The position numbers and the translations under genes are program-made. This document shows, one piece after another, positions 9,115 through 17,668 of a stretch of DNA of 32,249 nucleotides (its first letter is position 1; each line of letters begins with the position of its first letter). This stretch comes from Flavobacteriaceae bacterium (GTDB lineage: Bacteria > Bacteroidota > Bacteroidia > Flavobacteriales > Flavobacteriaceae). The stretch is from the NCBI GenBank assembly GCA_018608725.1, contig JABAZA010000073.1, positions 1 through 32,249 on the forward strand. The letters are read 5' to 3'. Below the pieces are notes generated by a model. That model saw only the letters and a program-made list of their open reading frames with translations. It did no database searches and had not been told where the DNA came from.

Positions 9115-10143
9115 ATGAAATATGTACTCACAATCGTAATGTTTAGCCTCTTTTTCATGGGATGTAAGCCTGCAACAAAAACACCCTCAAGTTCGTTTTC
9201 AAAAGTGATTATTGAATCTATTATTGAAGACTCTTTGCTCAATATTAGAGCTATGGAAATTGATAAATTTACGCTAAAAGCTGTGTCGTCCGTCGGAGAT
9301 ACTTATACTTATGATACAAAAACAGCTCAAATTTTAATGGATAGGGTTTCACTTGACACTCTTAATTTTCGTTCTTCTGCCATTGTGGAGGATACTTATT
9401 TTACGTTAAGCATTGGCAGTCCAGCCTATTTATTTAAGGATCAGAAATTGGTCTATAATGAAATACATCCTGCTGTTTTTTACGACGCTCTTCATTTTTG
9501 GAACACAAAAGAAGGTATTGCGGTTGGTGATCCTACAGATAAATGCATGAGTATTGTGATTACTAGAGATGGTGGAGATACGTGGCAAAAAACACCCTGT
9601 GATTTATTACCCTTAGCATTGGATGGTGAAGCGGCTTTTGCCGCGAGTGATACAAATATTTCTATAATAGGCGATGAAACTTGGATAGCTACTGGAGGGC
9701 GTTCAAGTCGTGTTTTATATTCTTCAGATAAAGGACACTCATGGGATGTTTTTGAGTCTCCAATTATTCAAGGACTTGAAACGACTGGAATGTATTCGAT
9801 TGCTTTTTATGATGCACTAAATGGATTTGCCATTGGAGGGGATTATACAAAACCTAAAAATCACCATTCAAATAAAATTCGCACCAATGACGGTGGAAAA
9901 ACTTGGGACGTAGTGGCACAGGATCAAAGCCCAGGGTATAGAAGTTGTATTCAGTATGTACCCAATAGCAATGCTATGGGGTTGGTCGCTGTGGGATTTG
10001 AAGGAGTTGATTACAGTTCAGATGCTGGTAGTACTTGGAAACACCTTAGCGATAAAGGTTTTTATACCCTACGATTTTTAAATGATAGTATTGCTTTTGC
10101 TGCTGGAAAGGGACGGCTTTCTAAACTATCATTCCTTAAATAG
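9115..10143 (+). CDS. Asp-box beta-propeller lipoprotein (YCF48/BNR-like)
   Basis: I chose the ATG at 9115 rather than an in-frame TTG at 9082 because it begins a clean lipoprotein signal, with lipobox FMGC and the cysteine at residue 17. The mature 326-residue protein contains four Asp-box motifs (S/T-x-D-x-G-x-x-W): TRDGGDTW, SSDKGHSW, TNDGGKTW and SSDAGSTW. Such repeats mark blades of sialidase-like or YCF48-like beta-propellers. Sialidase catalytic residues are not evident, and database labels such as 'oxidoreductase' for this group are not informative. It should be anchored in the envelope, probably the outer membrane. It is divergent from the methyltransferase gene. Function unknown; the fold is fairly secure. 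Confidence 0.8.
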   Translation: MKYVLTIVMFSLFFMGCKPATKTPSSSFSKVIIESIIEDSLLNIRAMEIDKFTLKAVSSVGDTYTYDTKTAQILMDRVSLDTLNFRSSAIVEDTYFTLSIGSPAYLFKDQKLVYNEIHPAVFYDALHFWNTKEGIAVGDPTDKCMSIVITRDGGDTWQKTPCDLLPLALDGEAAFAASDTNISIIGDETWIATGGRSSRVLYSSDKGHSWDVFESPIIQGLETTGMYSIAFYDALNGFAIGGDYTKPKNHHSNKIRTNDGGKTWDVVAQDQSPGYRSCIQYVPNSNAMGLVAVGFEGVDYSSDAGSTWKHLSDKGFYTLRFLNDSIAFAAGKGRLSKLSFLK

Positions 10144-10222
10144 AGTGGTATTTTTTTAGTTGAGTTTTTCACGTTAGATTAACTTTTATAATTTTGACAG
10201 TTTTATTTTAGTTGGTATTTTA

Positions 10223-10230
10223 TATATTTG
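10223..10230 (+). promoter_or_regulatory. Possible -7 element before the OmpA-like barrel gene
   Basis: TATATTTG is an exact TAnnTTTG match ending 19 bases before the ATG at 10250. The only TTTG upstream (10193-10196) is 26 bases away, too far for the usual 19-base spacing. Confidence 0.35.
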
Positions 10231-10249
10231 TTAGCCCAAATCTGTTTAA

Positions 10250-10858
10250 ATGCTTGCTAAAAATACAATTGTTTTAGTCTCTTTTTTTGTTTTATCTTAC
10301 AATTCATATTCTCAAAAGAACTCTAAATTTCTAAATGACATTTCTATCCAATTCGGTCTGAACTGGGTGGATAACTCAGGAAATCAAGACCCGCTAACCA
10401 TCTTCAAAGATTATTCTGACATAGCTTTTAATCTCCCTTTTAAATTAGAAATAGATTATCTTTTAAACAACACTTTTGAATTGTTTCTATCAGGGATTTC
10501 AAATAAGTTTCTTGATAATCAGAAATTAGATTTTTTGGATTCAAATAGATCACATACTTATTTTTCAATTGATTTTGGAGTAAAGCATGCTGTGATAGAT
10601 GTTGATGTTTTTAACACAAGCATCGTTGGTTTTGCTGAAGTTGGGATGGGAGTGTTTAAAGTTGAGTCTTTAGGTTTTTCAGCAAACATTGGAGCAGGGG
10701 GGATACTACACTTGACTGATAAAATAGATATGGTGATTTCATCAGTCGCTAAATTCGCAATAGAACATGAATATCCAAATTCTAATCATTTCTTATACTT
10801 TATAGGTCTCAAATACAGCTTTAAAAGTAAAGGTGACAATTGTTTTTGTCCGTATTAG
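10250..10858 (+). CDS. Small outer-membrane beta-barrel protein, OmpA N-terminal-like
   Basis: 202 residues with a signal peptide (about 1-21, ending NSYSQ). The mature part alternates polar and hydrophobic residues as in beta-barrel strands. Its opening ISIQFGLNWVDNSG followed by a short ...IAFNLPFKLEIDYLL strand pair resembles the N-terminal barrel of flavobacterial OmpA-family proteins. There is no C-terminal peptidoglycan-binding OmpA domain; the protein ends shortly after strand IGLKYSFKS. It may be a stand-alone 8-stranded porin-like barrel. It is convergent with the ABC exporter gene: only one base separates the two stop codons, with no terminator between. The family call rests on pattern only. 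Confidence 0.65.
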   Translation: MLAKNTIVLVSFFVLSYNSYSQKNSKFLNDISIQFGLNWVDNSGNQDPLTIFKDYSDIAFNLPFKLEIDYLLNNTFELFLSGISNKFLDNQKLDFLDSNRSHTYFSIDFGVKHAVIDVDVFNTSIVGFAEVGMGVFKVESLGFSANIGAGGILHLTDKIDMVISSVAKFAIEHEYPNSNHFLYFIGLKYSFKSKGDNCFCPY

Positions 10859-10859
10859 A

Positions 10860-12689
10860 TTACTGAAACGACTGCATGGTTACAAGATTTTTGTAAATCC
10901 CTTCTTTATCTAATAACTCTTGGTGTTTTCCTTGTTCTGTAATTTCACCTTTATTCATTACAATAATTTCATCGGCATTTTGGATGGTTGAAAGTCGATG
11001 CGCAATCACAATAGAGGTTCTGTTTTTCATCATATTCTCTAGGGCGACTTGTACGAGGCGTTCGCTTTCTGTATCGAGAGCAGACGTTGCTTCGTCTAAA
11101 ATCATGATGGGAGGGTTTTTTATGACCGCTCTTGCGATGCTCAAACGTTGTTTTTGACCTCCAGAAAAATTATTCCCCGCATCACCAACATTCGTATCCA
11201 TGCCTTCGGGTAAGTCTTTTACAAACTCCCACGCATTGGCTATTTTGAGGGCTTCTAAAATATCTTCTTCTGTGGCATCTGGCTTCCCAATAAGAATGTT
11301 GTTTTTGATGGTATCATTAAATAGAATGGAATCTTGCGTCACAAGTCCCATTAAACTTCGCAATGATTTTTTGGTTACTGTTTTGATGTCACTCCCGTCA
11401 ATCTTGATGCTTCCTTCATTGACATCATAAAAACGTGTTAGTAGGTTTGCAATGGTACTTTTCCCACTTCCAGACTGTCCCACTAGAGCGATTGTTTTTC
11501 CTTTAAGGACAGAAATAGAAAAGTTTTTTAGAACCAAATCATCATTGTATTTAAATGAAATGTTATCAATATCTATTTTATCTGTAAAGTCACCTAATTC
11601 CTTGGCATTTGGTGCATCAATCATTTGGTTGTCGTGATGTAGTATTTCAAACACACGATCTGCGGCTGCCATTCCATTTTTGACTCGGTAGGAAGCTTTA
11701 CTTATCGCCTTTGCAGGAGTGAGAATAGCATATGCTAAACCCATAAATGAAATAAAACTAGTGCTTTCTATAACCTTGTCAATTAAAACCAATTTCCCCC
11801 CATACCATAACAATACGGCAATAGTTACGATTCCTAGTACCTCACTTAAAGGACCAGCTAAATTATTTTTAACGCCTATGCTATTTGATAATTTTAGGAT
11901 TTTATCGGCAAAGTTGTTGAATTTGATTTTAAATAAGGATTCTGAATTGTAACTTTTAACAATTTTCAATCCTGTAAGCGTTTCTTCAACAGTGGATATC
12001 AATTTTCCGGATTCTTGTTGGGCTTCAAACGATTGACTTTTTAAGGTTTTTCCAATTCTTGAAATTATCAAACCTGCAACGGGAATGAAAAATAATACAA
12101 ACAGTGTTAGTTTCCAGCTAAAAGTAAACATAAAAATTAATGAAAAAACAATGGTTAATGGTTCTCTCACAATCAATTCTAGAACAATAAAAAATGAATT
12201 TTGCATTTCATTGATGTCTCCTAAAACCCTGGCCATTACATCGCCTTTTTGTCGTTTGGAATAGAAGCTTAAGGGTAAACTAATGATCTTGTCGTATATG
12301 TTTTTTCTTAAATCGGTGAGTACGCCGTTTCTTAGATACATCACATGTTGCAAAGCAAGATATCCAAAGAGGTTTTTTAATAGAAATGTGGAGATGACTA
12401 TTACAATTGTAATAAACAATGCCATTTGAGCATTTCCATTGTCTAAATAACTACCTACTTTAAAGTACAATAATTCTTCTCCATATTTTTTTAAGCCCAA
12501 GATGTTAGTGTAAACTGGCGCAGTTGTTACTTTGGCTGTTTTGTCAAACAATACGTTTAGCATTGGGATCAGAGATATAAAAGCAAGTGCGCTAAATAAT
12601 GCGTACAGGGAATTGAAAAACACATTAAAAAAGACGTGCTTTTTAAACTTTTTAATAAATGGAAATAATTGATTAACTATTTTCTTCAT
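10860..12689 (-). CDS. MsbA-like ABC exporter (fused membrane and ATPase domains)
   Basis: A 609-residue half-transporter that should work as a homodimer in the inner membrane, exporting lipid A-core or another hydrophobic substrate. The N-terminal ~340 residues form a six-helix type IV ABC exporter domain. The ATPase domain has Walker A GQSGSGKST (404-412), Q-loop around GLVTQDS, signature FSGGQKQRLSIARA, Walker B IMILDEATSALD and the switch histidine in IVIAHRLSTI. Its ATG overlaps the stop of the preceding phosphohexomutase by one base (TAATG), indicating coupled translation. The substrate is inferred; drug or peptide export is possible for the same architecture. Confidence 0.9.
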   Translation of the reverse strand: MKKIVNQLFPFIKKFKKHVFFNVFFNSLYALFSALAFISLIPMLNVLFDKTAKVTTAPVYTNILGLKKYGEELLYFKVGSYLDNGNAQMALFITIVIVISTFLLKNLFGYLALQHVMYLRNGVLTDLRKNIYDKIISLPLSFYSKRQKGDVMARVLGDINEMQNSFFIVLELIVREPLTIVFSLIFMFTFSWKLTLFVLFFIPVAGLIISRIGKTLKSQSFEAQQESGKLISTVEETLTGLKIVKSYNSESLFKIKFNNFADKILKLSNSIGVKNNLAGPLSEVLGIVTIAVLLWYGGKLVLIDKVIESTSFISFMGLAYAILTPAKAISKASYRVKNGMAAADRVFEILHHDNQMIDAPNAKELGDFTDKIDIDNISFKYNDDLVLKNFSISVLKGKTIALVGQSGSGKSTIANLLTRFYDVNEGSIKIDGSDIKTVTKKSLRSLMGLVTQDSILFNDTIKNNILIGKPDATEEDILEALKIANAWEFVKDLPEGMDTNVGDAGNNFSGGQKQRLSIARAVIKNPPIMILDEATSALDTESERLVQVALENMMKNRTSIVIAHRLSTIQNADEIIVMNKGEITEQGKHQELLDKEGIYKNLVTMQSFQ

Positions 12690-14422
12690 TAGATTAATTT
12701 CATATCTTTAATTATAGCATCAATCTTAGCATCTAGTGCATTTTCTGTTTGAGAAAACTCTATTGAGCTAGATAAACTAGTATTAACGCTAATATAAAAC
12801 TTTATTTTAGGTTCTGTACCGCTTGGACGTAATGCTACTTTACTACCATCTTCCGTGGTATAAATTAACACATCGGCTTTTGGTATTGAAATAGGGTCTT
12901 TCCTGTTAGCCTCTAAGTTTTTACAAATAGAGAGTTTAAAATCTTCTACAGTCACCACTCTTGAACCGTCTATAGTAGAAACCGGATTGTTTCGAGCCGA
13001 CTCCATAATATTTTTAATTTCTTGGCTTCCTTCAATCCCTTTTTTGGTGATCGAAATTAAGCGTTCTTTATAAAAGCCGTGGTCTACATAGGTGTTGACC
13101 AATTCATTAAAAAAGGAGCTGTCATTTGCTTTGGTGTAAGCTGCAATTTCACAAGCCAGTAGAGTAGAGGTAACCGCATCTTTGTCACGTACAAAATCTC
13201 CGACCATAAAACCAAAACTTTCTTCGCCTCCGCCAATGAAATCCATGTTTGGAAAGTCTTTAATCATCTTAGCAATCCACTTAAAACCTGTAAGTCCAAT
13301 TTTACATTCAACGCCATAGGCCTCCACAAGTTTGGGAAGCATTGGAGAGGATACAATTGTAGAGCCTACAAATTGATTGCCGTTAATCGCACCATTGTTT
13401 TTCCATAAATCCAGCAAAAATTTGGTCATCATTACCATGGTTTGATTTCCATTGAGCATGACCATTTTGTTGTCAAAATTACGTACAGCAATTCCGAGAC
13501 GGTCACAATCAGGATCGGTACCTATTACAATGTCAGCATTGACTTCCTCCGCCAATTCTAATGCCATTTTTAAAGCCTCAGGTTCTTCAGGATTTGGCGA
13601 CTTCACTGTTGGAAAATCACCGTCAGGGACAGATTGTGCTTCTACAAGGTTTACATTCGTATAACCCGCACGCTTCAAAGTTTCTGGAACAGCTGTAATA
13701 GACGTTCCATGTAAGGCTGTAAATACAACAGAAACATTTTCTCTTGATTTAGGAGTATTTACTTCTAAACTTCCGTTTTTAACTGCTGCATTTATAAAGA
13801 CATCATCAACGTCTTTCCCGATTAAATGAATCAATTCTTCATTTGCAGAAAAATTAATATCCGTATATTCTAAAGAATTTATAAGGTTGATGATTTCACC
13901 ATCAAATGGAGGTACGAGTTGTCCACCATCTTCCCAATACACTTTATAGCCATTGTATTCAGGAGGGTTGTGAGACGCTGTTAAAACAATTCCACATTGA
14001 CATCCTAAATATTTAAGAGCAAAAGATAATTCTGGTGTCGCACGAAGGTCTTCAAATAAAAACACTTCGATATTATTAGCAGAAAAGACATCAGCTACAA
14101 TTTTAGCAAAGGATTGGCTGTTGTGTCTACAATCAAAAGCAATCACCACTTTTATGGGTTGATTTGGATAGGTTTGATGTAAATAGTCACTAAGTCCTTG
14201 TGTGTTTTTTCCGAGGGTGTATTTGTTAATTCGGTTGGTGCCAACACCCATAACGCCTCGCATACCGCCTGTTCCAAACTCTAAGTTTTTATAGAAGCAA
14301 TCGTTGAGTTCATCTGGATTGGTTGCTTGGAGTTCCGTAATAGTTTTTTTTGTATCATCATCAAAAAAAGGAGACAACCAAGTGGTTAAATTTTCTTGAA
14401 TATATAAATCTGTTTTAGACAT
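12689..14422 (-). CDS. Phosphoglucomutase/phosphomannomutase
   Basis: Alpha-D-phosphohexomutase interconverting sugar 1- and 6-phosphates, supplying precursors for glycogen, sugar nucleotides or polysaccharide. I place the start at the ATG at 14422 (MSKTDLYIQ), giving 577 residues; the longer reading adds seven unlikely residues. The four family motifs are intact: active-site phosphoserine S150 in TASHNPPEYNGYK, metal-binding GTDPDCDRLG with D303, D305 and D307, the sugar-recognition loop GGEESFGF, and the phosphate-binding RPSGTEPKIKFY near the C-terminus. Length fits the PGM2/PgcA-like branch. It is the first gene of a tight pair with the ABC exporter and lies 75 bases after the glycosyltransferase, suggesting a surface-sugar context. 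Substrate preference (glucose or mannose) cannot be read from the sequence. Confidence 0.93.
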   Translation of the reverse strand: MSKTDLYIQENLTTWLSPFFDDDTKKTITELQATNPDELNDCFYKNLEFGTGGMRGVMGVGTNRINKYTLGKNTQGLSDYLHQTYPNQPIKVVIAFDCRHNSQSFAKIVADVFSANNIEVFLFEDLRATPELSFALKYLGCQCGIVLTASHNPPEYNGYKVYWEDGGQLVPPFDGEIINLINSLEYTDINFSANEELIHLIGKDVDDVFINAAVKNGSLEVNTPKSRENVSVVFTALHGTSITAVPETLKRAGYTNVNLVEAQSVPDGDFPTVKSPNPEEPEALKMALELAEEVNADIVIGTDPDCDRLGIAVRNFDNKMVMLNGNQTMVMMTKFLLDLWKNNGAINGNQFVGSTIVSSPMLPKLVEAYGVECKIGLTGFKWIAKMIKDFPNMDFIGGGEESFGFMVGDFVRDKDAVTSTLLACEIAAYTKANDSSFFNELVNTYVDHGFYKERLISITKKGIEGSQEIKNIMESARNNPVSTIDGSRVVTVEDFKLSICKNLEANRKDPISIPKADVLIYTTEDGSKVALRPSGTEPKIKFYISVNTSLSSSIEFSQTENALDAKIDAIIKDMKLI

Positions 14423-14440
14423 GTAAAAAAATATTTTTTG

Positions 14441-14448
14441 CAAATGTA
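14441..14448 (-). promoter_or_regulatory. Possible -7 element for phosphohexomutase-exporter pair
   Basis: The minus-strand reading TACATTTG matches TAnnTTTG and ends 18 bases before the ATG at 14422. No TTTG is found at the right distance upstream. If real, the pair could be transcribed apart from the glycosyltransferase gene. Confidence 0.3.
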
Positions 14449-14497
14449 AATATTTGCGAACATTTATGAATTGTTTTAAGGGCTTTTTAAGGATATT

Positions 14498-15445
14498 TTA
14501 AGCATCTGTAGCTTCAGATATGAGGTAACGCTCTTTGTTTTGTCTGGATTGGAGGACAATTTCGCCCAAAAATCCTGCTACAAAAAACTGTGTTCCAATG
14601 ACCATGGTTGTTAGCGCGATGAAAAATTCGGGTCTGTTAGCTATCAAACGTCCTGATGGATTCAGGAATAACTTGTCTATTCCTAGATAAGAGGCAAACC
14701 CCAATCCAATCATAAACATGATGACCCCGAGGAGTCCAAAAAAGTGCATGGGGCGTCTTCCAAACTTGGAGATAAACCATATTGTAATCAAATCTAAAAA
14801 TCCATTTATAAATCGTTCCATGCCAAATTTTGTTTTTCCGTATTTTCTTGCTTGATGAATAACCACTTTCTCTACAATGTTCGTAAACCCTGCATTGACT
14901 GCCAATACTGGGATATACCGGTGCATTTCACCATAGACATCAATTGATTTTACCACATTATTACGGTAAGCTTTTAAGCCACAGTTGAAGTCGTGAAGGC
15001 TAAGACCAGATATTTTTCTTGCTGCCCAATTAAATAATTTTGAAGGAAGGTTTTTAGCAAAAAAGGAATCGTAGCGTTTCTTTTTCCAACCACAAACAAT
15101 GTCGTGGCCTTGTTCTTTTACAAGCTTATATAGTTCAGGAATTTCATTTGGACTGTCTTGTAAATCCGCATCCATAGTGATGACAACATCGCCTTCAGCT
15201 TTTGCAAACCCTGCGTGCAAGGCTTGAGACTTCCCAAAGTTTTTTGAAAACCTGAGTCCTAAAACCGATGTGTTTTTGTTGCAAAGTTTCTGAATCACCT
15301 CCCAAGAAAGTTCGGTACTCCCGTCATCTATAAAAAGAATTTCATATGAAAATTGATTGGATTGCATCACAGATACAATCCAATCGTGTAATTCTTCTAA
15401 AGAGTCTTGTTCGTTAAGTAGTGGTATAACGACTGATATATCCAT
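14498..15445 (-). CDS. Family 2 glycosyltransferase, DPM1/GtrB-like membrane type
   Basis: 315 residues. The N-terminal GT-A domain begins DISVVIPLLNEQDSLEEL, carries the nucleotide and metal motif DADLQDSP (around 93-100) and the LRFSKNFGKSQALHAGF segment typical of dolichyl- or undecaprenyl-phosphate sugar transferases. Two hydrophobic segments follow (about 236-260 and 277-304), placing the enzyme on the inner membrane. The likely reaction is transfer of a sugar from a nucleotide sugar to a polyprenyl phosphate for glycan assembly. It lies 33 bases downstream of the DUF4199 gene on the same strand. Donor and acceptor are not predictable from sequence. Confidence 0.9.
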   Translation of the reverse strand: MDISVVIPLLNEQDSLEELHDWIVSVMQSNQFSYEILFIDDGSTELSWEVIQKLCNKNTSVLGLRFSKNFGKSQALHAGFAKAEGDVVITMDADLQDSPNEIPELYKLVKEQGHDIVCGWKKKRYDSFFAKNLPSKLFNWAARKISGLSLHDFNCGLKAYRNNVVKSIDVYGEMHRYIPVLAVNAGFTNIVEKVVIHQARKYGKTKFGMERFINGFLDLITIWFISKFGRRPMHFFGLLGVIMFMIGLGFASYLGIDKLFLNPSGRLIANRPEFFIALTTMVIGTQFFVAGFLGEIVLQSRQNKERYLISEATDA

Positions 15446-15478
15446 TCTATTTACTTTTGAAAGTCAAAAGTAAAGAAT

Positions 15479-16009
15479 TTAAGCTTCTTTATCGTCAGTT
15501 TTCTTAACGATTAACGCGACGATCAGTCCAATAACTGCATAAAAAGCAAGTCTAAAAACAAATGCTTGACCCTGCATTGCTAATGAAAAGTTGTTTTTTG
15601 TAGCTGCTTCTTCCAAGGCGGCTTGCATTGCTTCTTGTGGCATTCCAAAACGTTCCATGGTTTGTTTTGTTACTAATAATATTTGCTCATTTAAATAGGT
15701 AGCTGCTTCAGGATCAATAAATGTAAAAATAGCGACTCCAATTACTGTAGCTACAAGCGTTCCAATCGCGATAGTGATAAAATAAGAAGTAAAAGCTTGT
15801 TTGAAGCTAATAAACCCATTTAAAATTGTTCTAGATTTCATCGCAGAAACAACGCCGTAAGCAACTACAACTATGAATAAAATAATTCCTAGCCACCATT
15901 CTGTAAATAAATCTAGGTTGACAGCATAAATTAATACGGTAATAAGTGATAAAATAGCTCCTAAGTAAAGGCCATTATTAATTGCTGATGATTTTGTAGT
16001 TGGTTCCAT
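15479..16009 (-). CDS. DUF4199 family membrane protein
   Basis: 176 residues with four hydrophobic segments at roughly 12-31, 36-56, 73-98 and 149-168, and a hydrophilic stretch of about 45 residues between the last two. The composition and layout fit DUF4199, a Bacteroidota membrane family of unknown function that often precedes a family 2 glycosyltransferase, as here. It ends with a charged tail KKTDDKEA. It is the first gene of a probable run DUF4199, glycosyltransferase, phosphohexomutase, ABC exporter. The minus-strand sequence TATCTTTG (16064-16057) is a fitting -7 element. Function unknown. Confidence 0.82.
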   Translation of the reverse strand: MEPTTKSSAINNGLYLGAILSLITVLIYAVNLDLFTEWWLGIILFIVVVAYGVVSAMKSRTILNGFISFKQAFTSYFITIAIGTLVATVIGVAIFTFIDPEAATYLNEQILLVTKQTMERFGMPQEAMQAALEEAATKNNFSLAMQGQAFVFRLAFYAVIGLIVALIVKKTDDKEA

Positions 16010-16103
16010 AGTTTTTTATTGATTTAGTTTAAGTTATATTTGTATGACACAGTTTTCAAAGATAAGTTACAATTTTATTTAAAAAAATAAAATAAATAAA
16101 CCG

Positions 16104-16133
16104 TTGTAGATTTGTAAAAAATATATAAATTTG
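16104..16133 (+). promoter_or_regulatory. Promoter of rpmE2
   Basis: TTG (16104-16106), a 19-base spacer and TAAATTTG (16126-16133) match the Bacteroidota sigma-A promoter TTTG-N19-TAnnTTTG. Transcription should start near 16138, leaving a leader of about 29 bases before the ATG at 16167. Confidence 0.75.
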
Positions 16134-16166
16134 CAACTCGAAAAATCGAATTTAATAGTTTACGTG

Positions 16167-16418
16167 ATGAAAAAAGATATACACCCAGACAATTACAGAG
16201 TAGTAGCATTTAAAGATATGTCAAACGAAGATGTATTTTTAACAAAATCAACTGCAGACACAAATGAAACTTTAGAAGTGGATGGTGTAGAATACCCATT
16301 AATCAAAATGGAAATCTCTAGAACATCTCACCCATATTACACTGGTAAGTCTAAATTAGTAGATACAGCTGGACGTATCGATAAGTTCAAAACTAAATAC
16401 GCGAAATTCAAGAAATAA
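16167..16418 (+). CDS. rpmE2: 50S ribosomal protein L31 type B
   Basis: Component of the large ribosomal subunit at the inter-subunit bridge. The 83-residue protein starts MKKDIHPDNYR and ends KTKYAKFKK, and contains the family block SRTSHPYYTGKSKLVDTAGRIDKF. The upstream in-frame codons (from 16131) overlap the -7 promoter element and would lie upstream of the predicted transcription start, so the ATG at 16167 is correct. There is no cysteine, so this is the zinc-independent (C-) form that in other bacteria replaces zinc-binding L31 under zinc limitation; in Bacteroidota it is commonly the only L31. It has a strong promoter and its own terminator. Confidence 0.96.
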   Translation: MKKDIHPDNYRVVAFKDMSNEDVFLTKSTADTNETLEVDGVEYPLIKMEISRTSHPYYTGKSKLVDTAGRIDKFKTKYAKFKK

Positions 16419-16442
16419 TTACATTTCTTTTAATTATACTAC

Positions 16443-16476
16443 AAAAGCCTTTCTACTATTGAAAGGCTTTTCTTAT
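16443..16476 (+). terminator. Terminator after rpmE2
   Basis: A perfect 11-base stem, AAAAGCCTTTC (16443-16453) with GAAAGGCTTTT (16461-16471), has a 7-base loop and is followed by a T-rich stretch. It lies only 25 bases before the next start codon. Confidence 0.85.
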
Positions 16477-16495
16477 TTTTACACAAAGCTTTTGT

Positions 16496-17668
16496 ATGAA
16501 TTATATACTTTTTGACGGTGAAAATAGAGAGGCATTATTACCTTTTACTTATACGCGTCCTGTCGCGGATCTTCGTATTGGGATTTTAACGATTCGTGAA
16601 AAATGGGAATTGTCCTTAGGAGCTACCACTACGACCGTCACAGAGGATTATCTATCAGATAAATACCCGATGGTTGAAATGGAGCAGAATGTCATGATCA
16701 ATGCGTCATACACTCCATCCGAAGTTTTAGTCAATCAAATAAAAAATTTAAAAGAAAACCAAGCTGTTTTTGATGGCGATACAATGGTCGCTTTTTTTAG
16801 CTTAGAAGATCAAGAAATAGATATTGACACATTAGAAGTGTACCAACTTGAAGCAACGGTTTTAAAAGTTGAAACTACTTGGGATATTTTTTCCAAAAAT
16901 GGTGCTGCCATAAAAGCAGACTTCGATCTGTTAACAGCTGAAAGAACATCTGCACCGATTCCTGCAAATACTGTCGCTTTTAATCCAGAAGCTATTTTTA
17001 TTGAAGAAGGTGCTAAATTACCGTTGTGTGTACTTAACGCTACTGATGGTCCCATTTATATCGGTAAAAACTCCGAAATCATGGAAGGCAGTATGGTAAG
17101 AGGGCCTTTTGCACTTTGTGAAGGATCAACTCTTAAAATGGGAACTAAAATTTATGGACCAACGACTGTTGGACCCCACTCCAAAGTAGGTGGTGAGGTT
17201 AATAATTCTGTATTCTTTGGATATTCTAATAAAGGTCATGATGGATTTTTAGGGAATTCCGTTATTGGAGAATGGTGTAATTTAGGGGCAGACACCAATA
17301 ATTCAAACCTAAAAAACAACTATGCTGAGGTACGATTATGGAGCTATGAAACTGAAAATTTCGCAAAAACAGGACTTCAGTTTTGTGGATTGATGATGGG
17401 CGATCATAGCAAATGTGGTATTAATACCATGTTTAATACCGGAACTGTTGTCGGAGTGAGTGCTAATATTTTTGGCAGTGGTTTTCCTCGTAATTTTATT
17501 CCAAGTTTTAGTTGGGGTGGCGCTAAAGGATTTACAACTTATTTAACTTCAAAAGCTTTTGAAGTTGCTCAAGTCGTTATGAAACGACGCGGGTTGGAGC
17601 TTTCAACACAAGATTCCGCTATTTTAGAACATGTCTTTGAACAGTCTGCAGCCTACAGAACCGATTAA
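16496..17668 (+). CDS. GlmU-like sugar nucleotidyltransferase/left-handed beta-helix protein
   Basis: 390 residues. The N-terminus MNYILFDGENREALLPFTYTRPVADLRIG matches the NTP_transf_4 family, a divergent relative of the GlmU uridylyltransferase domain; the usual glycine-rich nucleotide loop (LAAGxGTRM) is absent. From about 190 to 310, hexapeptide-type repeats (IYIGKNSEIMEGSMVRGP..., KVGGEVNNSVFFGYSNKGHDGFLGNS) form a left-handed beta-helix as in acyl- or acetyltransferases. It is a common but uncharacterised Bacteroidota protein found next to L31. It may make or modify a sugar nucleotide, yet neither half has a proven reaction. Its last four bases overlap the end of the convergent lipoprotein gene. 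It sits just behind the rpmE2 terminator with no evident promoter. Confidence 0.85.
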   Translation: MNYILFDGENREALLPFTYTRPVADLRIGILTIREKWELSLGATTTTVTEDYLSDKYPMVEMEQNVMINASYTPSEVLVNQIKNLKENQAVFDGDTMVAFFSLEDQEIDIDTLEVYQLEATVLKVETTWDIFSKNGAAIKADFDLLTAERTSAPIPANTVAFNPEAIFIEEGAKLPLCVLNATDGPIYIGKNSEIMEGSMVRGPFALCEGSTLKMGTKIYGPTTVGPHSKVGGEVNNSVFFGYSNKGHDGFLGNSVIGEWCNLGADTNNSNLKNNYAEVRLWSYETENFAKTGLQFCGLMMGDHSKCGINTMFNTGTVVGVSANIFGSGFPRNFIPSFSWGGAKGFTTYLTSKAFEVAQVVMKRRGLELSTQDSAILEHVFEQSAAYRTD

